Shown here: piece by piece, positions 51,061 through 58,706 of the stretch
How the letters are laid out: each line of letters begins with the position of its first letter
Numbering within the stretch: the first letter of the stretch is position 1
The notes under the pieces: generated by a model
Database searches by the model: none
Told to the model about the DNA's origin: nothing
The model's input: the letters and a program-made list of their open reading frames with translations, nothing else
DNA from: Allocatelliglobosispora scoriae
GTDB lineage: Bacteria > Actinomycetota > Actinomycetes > Mycobacteriales > Micromonosporaceae
Reading direction: 5' to 3'
Assembly: GCF_014204945.1 (NCBI RefSeq)
Contig: NZ_JACHMN010000003.1
Location: forward strand, 930,001-994,000
DNA length: 64,000 nt
Program-made: the position numbers and the translations under genes

Positions 51061-51606
51061 TCAGTTCTGGGTCTGCGGCAGATGGAACAGCTTGCGGAAG
51101 CCGGTCTCCACCCGGTCGTCGGCGCTGGCGGTGCTCTCCCGGAGCTGGATGGCGGCGTCGGTGAGCACTCCGCGGCCCTGCTCCGAGATCATCCCGCGTA
51201 CCTCGGGATCGTGGGTCAGGTCCTCGATGATGATCGGCAGCACCTTGGCCCGGATGTGCGGCATCGCGGAGTCGATCATGCGGGGTACCACCGAGTCGGT
51301 CAGGTAGGGCATCATCCGGTCGAGCAGCTTCGGGACCAGCGTGTCCGCGAGGTAGGGCGTCATCTTGTCGATCACCTTCGGGGCGACCGTGTGGGAGATC
51401 CAGTCGATGGACTCGTCGACCCGGGACCGCACCGCGCTGGTGGCGGCGTCCCGGCCCTCGATGACGGCCTCGCCGCCGCGGTCGCCGAGGCGCCGGACGA
51501 TGCGCGCCGAACCCCGGGTCAGCTGGCGGAGGCTGTCGACCGCGAGGGCCGCCGAACCGACGGCGAACTGCGCCACGCCGGGGTGATCGTGCGTCTGATC
51601 GGACAT
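51061..51606 (-). CDS. Protein with four 16-residue repeats
   Basis: About 181 residues from the ATG at 51606. Residues about 75-140 consist of four consecutive 16-residue repeats of the form (A/V/L)P-x-h-h-D-x-h-x-P-Y/H-h-x-x-x-h (for example APKVIDKMTPYLADTL, VPKLLDRMMPYLTDSV). No signal peptide or clear membrane span. The repeats suggest an amphipathic, perhaps membrane-associated helical stack. Operon with the RDD gene. I do not recognise the family. Confidence 0.75.
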   Translation of the reverse strand: MSDQTHDHPGVAQFAVGSAALAVDSLRQLTRGSARIVRRLGDRGGEAVIEGRDAATSAVRSRVDESIDWISHTVAPKVIDKMTPYLADTLVPKLLDRMMPYLTDSVVPRMIDSAMPHIRAKVLPIIIEDLTHDPEVRGMISEQGRGVLTDAAIQLRESTASADDRVETGFRKLFHLPQTQN

Positions 51607-51693
51607 ACCACCCAATTTACGCGGTCATCACGTGGAGTAGTTCACAAACACGGACATCTCGGCTGGGTAGGCGTCACTTACCGAGTCTGACCT

Positions 51694-51715
51694 GTTCACC
51701 GACCGTTCACCCATT
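51694..51715. promoter_or_regulatory. PHO box: two GTTCACC direct repeats spaced 11 bases
   Basis: GTTCACC begins at 51694 and again at 51705, the 11-bp direct-repeat spacing of PhoP binding sites in actinomycetes. It lies about 85 bases upstream of pstS. A further GTTCACA at 51640 may be an upstream half-site. It implies induction by phosphate starvation. Confidence 0.8.
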
Positions 51716-51800
51716 CCCGGGTGACCGGCTACCTGGCGCGCCTAGCTTTCCTCTCAGCCGGTGAACCCGCCGGCCTTTCACCCCTCGAAAGGGAAAGCTT

Positions 51801-52892
51801 GTGAAGCTCAAGCGGCCCGCCATCCTGGCCGGTGTCATGCTGACCGCGACGGTCGCACTCGCGGCGTGTGGCACTGATAACAACACCACGCCCGGTTCGG
51901 GCTCCAGCTCGAACGCGTCCGGAGTCTCCGGCAAGCTCACCGCGCAGGGTTCCACGGCCCAGAAGAACGCCATGGACCAGTGGATCAAAGACTTCCTGGC
52001 GCTGAACTCCGGCGCCACGGTGGACTACCAGGGCACCGGATCCGGTGCGGGTATCCAGGCGTTCTCCGCCGGCACCGCCGACTTCGCCGGGTCCGACTCG
52101 GCCCTCAAGGACACCGAGCAGCCGGCCGCCGACACCCGCTGCGCCACCGGCAAGGCGATCCACCTGCCGCTGGTGACCGGCCCGATCGCGGTCGCCTACA
52201 ACCTCACCGGCGTGACGGGCCTGCAGCTCAGCCCCGCCACGATCGCCAAGATCTTCTCGGGCGCCATCACCTCGTGGGACGCCGCCGAGATCAAGGCCGA
52301 CAACCCGGGCGCGACGCTGCCGGCGAAGAAGATCCTCGCGATCCACCGCAACGACTCCTCGGGCACGACCGACAACTTCACCAAGTACCTCTCGAAGGCT
52401 GCCGCCACCGACTGGACCCTCGGCAACGACAAGGTCTGGAAGGCCGCCGGCGGTCAGGGCGAGAAGGGCAGCGACGGCGTCAGCGCCGGCATCAAGTCCA
52501 ACGACGGTGCCATCGGCTACGTCGAGTGGTCGTTCGCCAAGGTCAACAGCCTCGGTGTCGCCAAGGTCAAGAACGGTGCCAACGAGTTCACCGAGCTCAC
52601 CGCCGAGGCGGCCGGAAAGACCGTCGCCGGTGCGAAGCAGTCCGGCACGGGCGACGACCTGAAGCTCTCCCTCGACTACAACACCACGACGCCGGGCGCC
52701 TACCCGATCATCCTGGTGACCTACGAGATCGTCTGCGGCAAGGGCACCCCGGCCGACAAGCTGGCGCTGCTCAAGGCATTCCTGACCTACGCAGCCGGCG
52801 ACGGCCAGGCCAAGCTGACGACGCTGGGCTACGCCCCGCTGCCGGCCGAGGTCCAGGCCAAGGTCAAGACCGCGATCAGCAACCTCAGCTGA
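51801..52892 (+). CDS. pstS: Phosphate ABC transporter substrate-binding lipoprotein
   Basis: 363 residues from a GTG with a GAAAGGGAAAG site. Lipoprotein signal peptide with lipobox LAAC (Cys near residue 23). The PstS pattern is clear: AQGSTAQ near the start of the mature protein, YQGTGSGAGIQAF, FAGSDSAL, and DSSGTTDNFTKYL. It binds inorganic phosphate outside the membrane. First gene of pstSCAB and behind a PHO box. Confidence 0.97.
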   Translation: MKLKRPAILAGVMLTATVALAACGTDNNTTPGSGSSSNASGVSGKLTAQGSTAQKNAMDQWIKDFLALNSGATVDYQGTGSGAGIQAFSAGTADFAGSDSALKDTEQPAADTRCATGKAIHLPLVTGPIAVAYNLTGVTGLQLSPATIAKIFSGAITSWDAAEIKADNPGATLPAKKILAIHRNDSSGTTDNFTKYLSKAAATDWTLGNDKVWKAAGGQGEKGSDGVSAGIKSNDGAIGYVEWSFAKVNSLGVAKVKNGANEFTELTAEAAGKTVAGAKQSGTGDDLKLSLDYNTTTPGAYPIILVTYEIVCGKGTPADKLALLKAFLTYAAGDGQAKLTTLGYAPLPAEVQAKVKTAISNLS

Positions 52893-52956
52893 CGATGACG
52901 AGCTGGCGGGGCAGGCGCGAGCAGGCCCCGCCACCTGACGATGGAGAAGCTGGCAG

Positions 52957-54108
52957 ATGAGCCACCCCTCCTGGATCGCGAACTCCGCCGAGACCGCAGC
53001 CGCGGCCTCGGCGGCGGCGCCGGATGATCCAGCCGTTCGCCTCGGCACACAGGCGCAGCCAGTCCAGCCACCATCGGAGGCATCCATGCCGCCCTCTAGC
53101 GACGGCCCCGCGAACCACCGGGCCGGCTCGGCGGTGACCGCACCCTCGCCGCTGCACGACGGGCCCGCCAAGCTCGCCGGACGCAAGCGCTTCGGCGGCG
53201 AGACGATCTTCAAGTTCCTCAGTACCGGCTCCGGCGTCTTCGTCCTGGTCCTGATCATCGCGATCGCGGCGTTCCTGATCGCGAAGGCGATTCCCGCGCT
53301 GCAGGCCAACGAGGCCAACTTCTTCACCTTCGAGGGCTGGTACCCCGACGACGTCGAGCACCCGAAGTTCGGCATCGGGGCCCTCGTCATCGGTACGCTG
53401 ATCACCGCGATCATCGCGCTCGCCCTGGCCGTCCCGGTGGCGCTCGGCATCGCGCTGTGCCTGTCGCACTACGCGCCCAAGCGGGTCGCGACGACCCTCG
53501 GATTCGTCATCGATCTGCTCGCCGCCGTGCCCAGCATCATCTTCGGCCTGTGGGGACTCGCCTACCTGGTCGAGCCGGTGCGGGCGCTCTCGGCCTGGCT
53601 CCACCGGTATTTCGGCTGGATCCCGATCTTCGGCAGCGAAGGCCCCTACGGCAAGTCGCTGCTCCTCGGCGGCCTGGTCCTCGCGATCATGATCCTGCCG
53701 ATCATCACCGCGCTCTCGCGTGAGGTCTTCAGCCAGACCCCGAAGATGAACGAGGAGGCGGCACTCGCGCTCGGTGCGACCAAGTGGGAGATGATCCGCA
53801 CCGCGGTGCTGCCCTACGGGCGCCCGGGCCTCATCGCCTCGGTCATGCTCGGCCTGGGCCGCGCCCTCGGTGAGACGATCGCCCTCGCGATGACCCTCGG
53901 TGCCTCATTCGTCATCTCGTTCGACGTCATCGAGGTCGGCGGCAACACGATCGCCGCCAACATCGCCAACCGCTTCGGCGAGGCGGGCGAGATCGGCCGG
54001 GGCGCACTGATCGCCTCCGGCCTCGTCCTCTTCGCCATCACCCTGGTCGTCAACGTCAGCGCCCGGGCGATCATCTTCCGCCGTCGTGAATTCCGGGAGG
54101 CGCTGTGA
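52957..54108 (+). CDS. pstC: Phosphate ABC transporter permease PstC
   Basis: 383 residues from the ATG at 52957; a second in-frame ATG at 53086 has a better GGAGG site and would remove 43 non-conserved residues. Six membrane segments; the permease (EAA) loop reads EEAALALGATKWEMIRTAVLPYG. It forms the phosphate channel with PstA. The stop overlaps the pstA start by 4 bases. Confidence 0.95.
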   Translation: MSHPSWIANSAETAAAASAAAPDDPAVRLGTQAQPVQPPSEASMPPSSDGPANHRAGSAVTAPSPLHDGPAKLAGRKRFGGETIFKFLSTGSGVFVLVLIIAIAAFLIAKAIPALQANEANFFTFEGWYPDDVEHPKFGIGALVIGTLITAIIALALAVPVALGIALCLSHYAPKRVATTLGFVIDLLAAVPSIIFGLWGLAYLVEPVRALSAWLHRYFGWIPIFGSEGPYGKSLLLGGLVLAIMILPIITALSREVFSQTPKMNEEAALALGATKWEMIRTAVLPYGRPGLIASVMLGLGRALGETIALAMTLGASFVISFDVIEVGGNTIAANIANRFGEAGEIGRGALIASGLVLFAITLVVNVSARAIIFRRREFREAL

Positions 54109-55172
54109 GCACCGACGCGCTCGTCCTCAAGAGCCGCAAGCTGCCGTCCTGGGCACCCTGGGCGGTCGCCGTCGGCGCCCTCGCCCTGGCCTACCTCGGG
54201 GTGTACGCCGGTGAGCTGCTCGGCGGCGGCATCGCCCTGACCGGGATCGCCGCCGTCGTCCTCTACCTGGTCGGGGTGGGCATCGCCGCCACCGTGGTCG
54301 AGGGGCGCCGCTCCGCCAGCAACCGGGTCGCCTCATCGCTCATCTACGCCGCGTTCGCCCTGGCGCTGCTCCCGCTGGCGTCGGTGATCTTCACCGTGGT
54401 CGATCGGGGCCGGGAGCGGCTCGACGCCGACTTCTTCACGCACTCGATGCAGGGCATCATCGCCTTCGACGCCAACGGCGGCATCTACCACGCCATGATC
54501 GGCACGCTGGAGCAGGTGGGCATCGCGGTTCTCATCACGGTGCCGCTCGGCATCGCCGCCGCGATCTACATCGTGGAGTACGGCCGAGGTAAGCGGCTCG
54601 CCACCGCCGTTCGATTCTTCGTCGACGTCATGACCGGTATCCCGTCGATCGTCGCCGGCCTGTTCATCCTCGCCTTCTGGGTGCTCGTCGTCACGCCGAT
54701 GTTCAGCTCCGACGGCAAGGCGCACTACTCCGGTTTCGCCGCCGCACTCGCGCTCAGCGTGCTGATGCTGCCGACGATCACCCGGTCCTGCGAGGAGATG
54801 ATCCGGCTGGTGCCGGACTCGCTGCGGGAGGGCGCCTACGCACTCGGCATCCCGAGGTGGAAGACGATCACGAAGATCGTGCTGCCGACCGCGCTGCCCG
54901 GCATCGTCACCGGCATCATGCTCGCCATCGCCCGCGCCGCCGGCGAGACCGCTCCGGTGCTGCTCGTCGCCGGTGGCTACGCCTCGATCAACACCAACCC
55001 GTTCGAGGGCAACCAGGCGTCGCTCGCGACCTACATCTACGACCAGATCAGCACGGCCTCGCAGTACGGTCCGCCGCGCGCCTGGTCCGCCGCGCTGACG
55101 CTCGTCGTCCTCGTCCTCACCCTCACTGTCGCGGCGAAGCTCCTCGCCAGCCGCAACAAGCTCACGAAGTAA
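54105..55172 (+). CDS. pstA: Phosphate ABC transporter permease PstA
   Basis: 355 residues from a GTG overlapping the pstC stop. N-terminal hydrophobic segments, then the permease domain with FVDVMTGIPSIVAGLFI and the EAA loop LREGAYALGIPRWKTITKIVLP. It pairs with PstC. Confidence 0.95.
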   Translation: MSTDALVLKSRKLPSWAPWAVAVGALALAYLGVYAGELLGGGIALTGIAAVVLYLVGVGIAATVVEGRRSASNRVASSLIYAAFALALLPLASVIFTVVDRGRERLDADFFTHSMQGIIAFDANGGIYHAMIGTLEQVGIAVLITVPLGIAAAIYIVEYGRGKRLATAVRFFVDVMTGIPSIVAGLFILAFWVLVVTPMFSSDGKAHYSGFAAALALSVLMLPTITRSCEEMIRLVPDSLREGAYALGIPRWKTITKIVLPTALPGIVTGIMLAIARAAGETAPVLLVAGGYASINTNPFEGNQASLATYIYDQISTASQYGPPRAWSAALTLVVLVLTLTVAAKLLASRNKLTK

Positions 55173-55181
55173 GGAAGACCC

Positions 55182-55958
55182 ATGGCAAAGCGCATCGATG
55201 CGGTGGGGGTCACCGCTTACTACGGCTCGTTCAAGGCGATCGAGGACATCACGATCACCATCGAGCCCCGTTCGGTCACCGCGCTCATCGGCCCCTCCGG
55301 CTGCGGCAAGTCGACCTTCCTGCGGTCGATCAACCGCATGCACGAGGTCCTGCCGAACGCTCGGGTCGAGGGCCGGCTCGCCATGGACGGGCAGGACATC
55401 TACGACCGCGAGGTCGACGTCACCGCCGTACGCCGGTCCATCGGCATGGTCTTCCAGCGCCCCAACCCGTTCCCGACGATGAGCATCTTCGACAACGTCG
55501 TGGCCGGGCTGCGGCTCAACGGGGTTCGCAAGAAGTCCGAGCTGGAGAACGCCGCCGAGAAGGCGCTGAAGTCGGCGAACCTCTGGGACGAGGTGAAGAA
55601 CCGGCTCGGCAAGCCCGGCGCGGGCCTCTCCGGCGGCCAGCAGCAGCGCCTCTGCATCGCTCGGACGATCGCCGTCGAGCCGCAGGTCGTGCTCATGGAC
55701 GAGCCCTGCTCGGCGCTCGACCCGATCTCGACCGGCGCCATCGAGGATCTCATCTTCGAGCTGAAGAACGACTACACGATCATCATCGTGACGCACAACA
55801 TGCAGCAGGCCGCCCGGGTCTCCGACCGCACCGCGTTCTTCTCGATCTCCAAGACGGGCGACCCCGGCCGGCTCATCGAGCACGACGTGACCTCGAAGAT
55901 CTTCACGAACCCGAAGGAGAAGCGGACCGAGGACTACATCACCGGCCGCTTCGGCTGA
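55182..55958 (+). CDS. pstB: Phosphate ABC transporter ATPase PstB
   Basis: 258 residues, full length. Walker [12 protein letters not shown]-loop FQRPNPFP, signature [13 protein letters not shown], Walker [16 protein letters not shown]-loop VTHNM. It hydrolyses ATP to drive uptake. No phoU gene follows; a regulator gene does. Confidence 0.97.
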   Translation: MAKRIDAVGVTAYYGSFKAIEDITITIEPRSVTALIGPSGCGKSTFLRSINRMHEVLPNARVEGRLAMDGQDIYDREVDVTAVRRSIGMVFQRPNPFPTMSIFDNVVAGLRLNGVRKKSELENAAEKALKSANLWDEVKNRLGKPGAGLSGGQQQRLCIARTIAVEPQVVLMDEPCSALDPISTGAIEDLIFELKNDYTIIIVTHNMQQAARVSDRTAFFSISKTGDPGRLIEHDVTSKIFTNPKEKRTEDYITGRFG

Positions 55959-55967
55959 GGTCCAACG

Positions 55968-56675
55968 GTGAATCCTGGGGAGGAAGGGCTGCTGCTGCTC
56001 GTGGCGGAGCCCGATCACGAGGTGGCGGCGAAGCTGGCCGAGGAGCTCTCGGGGCACGGCATTCGCGTCATCTCCTGTGGCGACGGGGCGGAGGCGCTGC
56101 TCATCGCGGGTACCGAGCATCCCGACGCCGTCCTCGCCACCACGAGACTGCCCATCATCGGCGGGGCGGCGTTCGTCCGGACGCTCTCGTCGCGTACCCC
56201 CATCCCGGTGGTGCTGGGGGTCGGTGACGGGGACGGGCCGGCGGCGGCCGAGGCGCTCGCGGCCGGTGCCGCCGCCTGCGTCGCCTATCCCTATCGGGTG
56301 CGCGAGCTGCTGCCGATCCTGCGCTCGATCACCCCGCCGCCGCTCGACGCGCCGGGGTCACCGGTGGAGTGCGGCGGCCTGCGCCTGGATCCGGCGAGCT
56401 TGACGGTGCACCTGCACGACCGTCCGATCCGGCTGCCGATGCGGGAGCTGAGACTGCTGCACCTGCTCATGACCCACGCCGACCGCGTGGTCACGAGGGA
56501 CCAGATCCGCGACATCGTCTGGGGCGGCGAGCCGAGCAGCAACACGGTGACGGTCCACGTCCAGCGCCTGCGCCACCGCCTGGGCGACGACCACCAGGAC
56601 CCCCACCTGATCCTGACGATAAGAGGAGTCGGCTACCGCCTGGTCCCCCCGGTCCTCACCACCAATTCGCGTTGA
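55968..56675 (+). CDS. OmpR-like response regulator with degenerate receiver domain
   Basis: 235 residues from a GTG 9 bases after pstB. Residues 8-120 form a receiver-like fold, but the phospho-accepting Asp position reads LATTRLP (Thr instead of Asp) and the conserved Lys region reads AYPYRVREL (Tyr instead of Lys). The C-terminal OmpR winged helix (residues 140-230: MRELRLLHLLMTHADRVVTRDQIRDIVW, VTVHVQRLRHRL) is intact. No sensor kinase lies nearby. It therefore probably acts without phosphorylation. The stop codon lies in the family-2 hairpin. Confidence 0.88.
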   Translation: MNPGEEGLLLLVAEPDHEVAAKLAEELSGHGIRVISCGDGAEALLIAGTEHPDAVLATTRLPIIGGAAFVRTLSSRTPIPVVLGVGDGDGPAAAEALAAGAAACVAYPYRVRELLPILRSITPPPLDAPGSPVECGGLRLDPASLTVHLHDRPIRLPMRELRLLHLLMTHADRVVTRDQIRDIVWGGEPSSNTVTVHVQRLRHRLGDDHQDPHLILTIRGVGYRLVPPVLTTNSR

Positions 56676-56740
56676 TCAAGGGAAGACTCGCCGCATACCG
56701 GACACCCCGGATGGCGAGTCTTCCCTTGATCAACGCTATT
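56665..56740. repeat. Family-2 hairpin element, orientation A
   Basis: A 76-bp copy whose left arm starts in the last codons of the response regulator gene and supplies its TGA; the right end differs (CAACGCTATT in place of CAACGCGAAT) and overlaps the TcmI-like gene's stop codon. It thus encodes the ends of two convergent genes. Confidence 0.93.
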
Positions 56741-57071
56741 TTCCGAGTGGGCTCGCGTCCCAGCGGTAGAACTCCTTCGCCACCGCGTCCTGGGGAGTCC
56801 GCCAGGTCTCCTCGTCGTAGGCGCGGATGTACGGGCGCAGGTCGGCGCTGATCTTGCGGAAGCCGGGGTTCTCCGGCGCCCGGCGCAGCGTCTCGACCGG
56901 GTCATCGGCGAAGTCGATGACGTGCAGGTAGACGTCGTTGAGCGAGTAGAGCGAGCGGCGACGCACGCCCAGCTCATAGGGCAGTTGCGTCGCATCCGAC
57001 TCCGCGAAGACACCGGCCACGTCCGGCTCCGCGTTCGGGTTGATGCGCGCCACGATGATCGTTCGATGCAT
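56736..57071 (-). CDS. TcmI-family polyketide cyclase
   Basis: 111 residues. The TcmI hallmark is clear: RTIIVARINPNAEPDVAGVFAESDATQLPYELGVRRRSLYSLNDVYLHVIDF. Such cyclases close later rings of aromatic polyketides. Divergent from the flavin monooxygenase at 57152 and belonging to the polyketide cluster to the right. Confidence 0.93.
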   Translation of the reverse strand: MHRTIIVARINPNAEPDVAGVFAESDATQLPYELGVRRRSLYSLNDVYLHVIDFADDPVETLRRAPENPGFRKISADLRPYIRAYDEETWRTPQDAVAKEFYRWDASPLGK

Positions 57072-57096
57072 ATGCCGAACGTACCAATTTCTCCTG

Positions 57097-57120
57097 ATAC
57101 ACAGTGGAAGATCGGTGTAT
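57097..57120. promoter_or_regulatory. Candidate operator ATACAC-N12-GTGTAT in divergent promoter
   Basis: A spaced palindrome midway between the TcmI-like and flavin monooxygenase starts, in AT-rich sequence. It could bind a pathway regulator controlling both genes. No regulator is visible in this part of the cluster. Confidence 0.4.
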
Positions 57121-57151
57121 ATCCGAACTGAAGCTTGGAGGCAGTACGTTG

Positions 57152-58633
57152 GTGCAGGTCACGGTAATCGGCGGCGGGATCGGGGGCCTTTCGGCCGCGC
57201 TCTTCCTCGCCCGCCGAGGGCACTCGGTCACGGTGTTCGAGCAGGAGGTCCACCGGCCCACCGGCGACCTCCGGCAGGACTTCTTCGGCTGGCACCGCCC
57301 CCGTACGCCACAGGTGGTCCAGCCGCACGCGATGCTCGCCCCGGTCCGCACGGTCCTGCGGACCGAAGCCCCCGACGTCTACGCCGAGATGCTCGCCCTC
57401 GGTGCGCGGGAGTACCACGAGTTCGACTGGTTCGCCGAGCACCCGCCGGCCCGCCCCGGCGATGAGGACCTCGTCGCCGTGCGTACCCGTCGGATCGTGC
57501 TCGAAACCGCGCTGCATCACGCGGTGGCCCGGGAAGCGGGGGTGGACCTGCGTTTCGACGAGCCGGTCACCGGCCTCGTCATCGACCGCGACGGCCCGGT
57601 CCCGCGGGTCACCGGTGTGCGGACCGCCGCCGGCGTCGTCGCCGCGGACCTGGTGCTGGACGCGGCCGGGCGGCGCTCGCCGATCCCGGGCTGGCTCGCC
57701 GAGGCGGGCTGCCGGCCGCCCGTGGTGGAGAACCACAGCGTCGGGCGGGCCTACTACTCCCGGTGGTACCAGCTCGATCCGGAGGGTCCCCAGAACCCGG
57801 GGCGGGTCTGGGACGTGGCCGTGACGCCCTTCGCCATCAACCTCGTCTTCCCCTCTGACAGCGGCGTCTTCGCGGTCACCTTCGCCGTCCCGCTCGCGGA
57901 GGCCCGGCGGGCGGCGCTGCGGGATCCGGCGGTCTTCGACGCGGCGGCGCGGCGGTTCCCCGCCAGCGGGCCCTGGCTCGCGCTGGAGCCGGAGGCCCTC
58001 GGCGACGTGCAGGTGATGGCCGGACTCGACAACCGCTGGACCGCCCTGGTCGACGACGCCGGTCCCGTTGTCACCGGGCTCGTCGGGATCGGCGACGCGA
58101 TCACCCACACCAACCCGACGCTGGGACAGGGCGTCGCGCTGACCCTGCTCGCGGCGCAGCGGGTCGCCGACGGCATCGACGGGATCGCGGACCCGCACGC
58201 CCATGCCCTGGCGCACTTCCACTGGGCGGAGCGGACGCTCAAGCCGTGGTTCGACCTGCAGGTCCGCATCGACGGCGGCGACGAGGAGCTCTTCGCGCGA
58301 CGCGGTTCGGGACCGGGCGGTCCGGGACAGGGCCCGCCGCCGATCCTCGACGACCTGACCCGGGCGCAGTATGCGTCGATCCCCTGCGCGATGCAGGACC
58401 CGGTGGTGATGCGGGCCCGCGCGAAGGTGCGCCACCTCGCCGTCGCACCGGAGGTCGCCTTCGCCGACGCGGAGGTCCGCGAGCACCTCACGGCGTGGCT
58501 CGACCGGCAGCAGGGGCCGCCGCGGATGCCGCAGTTCGTCAGCGGCGAGGAATGGGCGGAACTGCTGGCGTCGGCGGATGCGGCACCGGCCGTGGGCGAG
58601 CCGGAGCCGAACGCGGCGGCGCTGGCCGCGTGA
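57152..58633 (+). CDS. FAD-dependent monooxygenase (aromatic polyketide type)
   Basis: 493 residues; starts at GTG 57152 (or TTG 57149) with a GGAGG site. FAD-binding GGGIGGLSAALFLARRGH at the N terminus, LDAAGRRSPIPGWL as the DG-type motif region, and GLVGIGDAITHTNPTLGQGVAL as the GD motif. It resembles the tryptophan-halogenase/geranylgeranyl-reductase-like flavoproteins such as spore-pigment hydroxylases. It likely hydroxylates the polyketide. Divergent from the TcmI-like cyclase. Confidence 0.88.
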   Translation: MQVTVIGGGIGGLSAALFLARRGHSVTVFEQEVHRPTGDLRQDFFGWHRPRTPQVVQPHAMLAPVRTVLRTEAPDVYAEMLALGAREYHEFDWFAEHPPARPGDEDLVAVRTRRIVLETALHHAVAREAGVDLRFDEPVTGLVIDRDGPVPRVTGVRTAAGVVAADLVLDAAGRRSPIPGWLAEAGCRPPVVENHSVGRAYYSRWYQLDPEGPQNPGRVWDVAVTPFAINLVFPSDSGVFAVTFAVPLAEARRAALRDPAVFDAAARRFPASGPWLALEPEALGDVQVMAGLDNRWTALVDDAGPVVTGLVGIGDAITHTNPTLGQGVALTLLAAQRVADGIDGIADPHAHALAHFHWAERTLKPWFDLQVRIDGGDEELFARRGSGPGGPGQGPPPILDDLTRAQYASIPCAMQDPVVMRARAKVRHLAVAPEVAFADAEVREHLTAWLDRQQGPPRMPQFVSGEEWAELLASADAAPAVGEPEPNAAALAA

Positions 58634-58658
58634 ACCGCGCCGTGGCCGCCGTGTGACG

Positions 58659-58699
58659 GAACAGCGCCGCGCCGGGATCCTCCCGGCGCGGCGCTGTTC
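58659..58699. terminator. Bidirectional terminator, 19-bp perfect stem
   Basis: GAACAGCGCCGCGCCGGGA pairs exactly with TCCCGGCGCGGCGCTGTTC across a 3-nt loop. It lies between the convergent monooxygenase genes. Confidence 0.85.
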
Positions 58700-58706
58700 G
58701 GCCCGG

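Noticed and set aside
2456-56740. Hairpin families as insertion sequences or CRISPR repeats
   Set aside because: Elements are 41-81 bp, encode nothing, show no clear target-site duplications and are not regularly spaced, so neither label fits; no transposase lies in the window.
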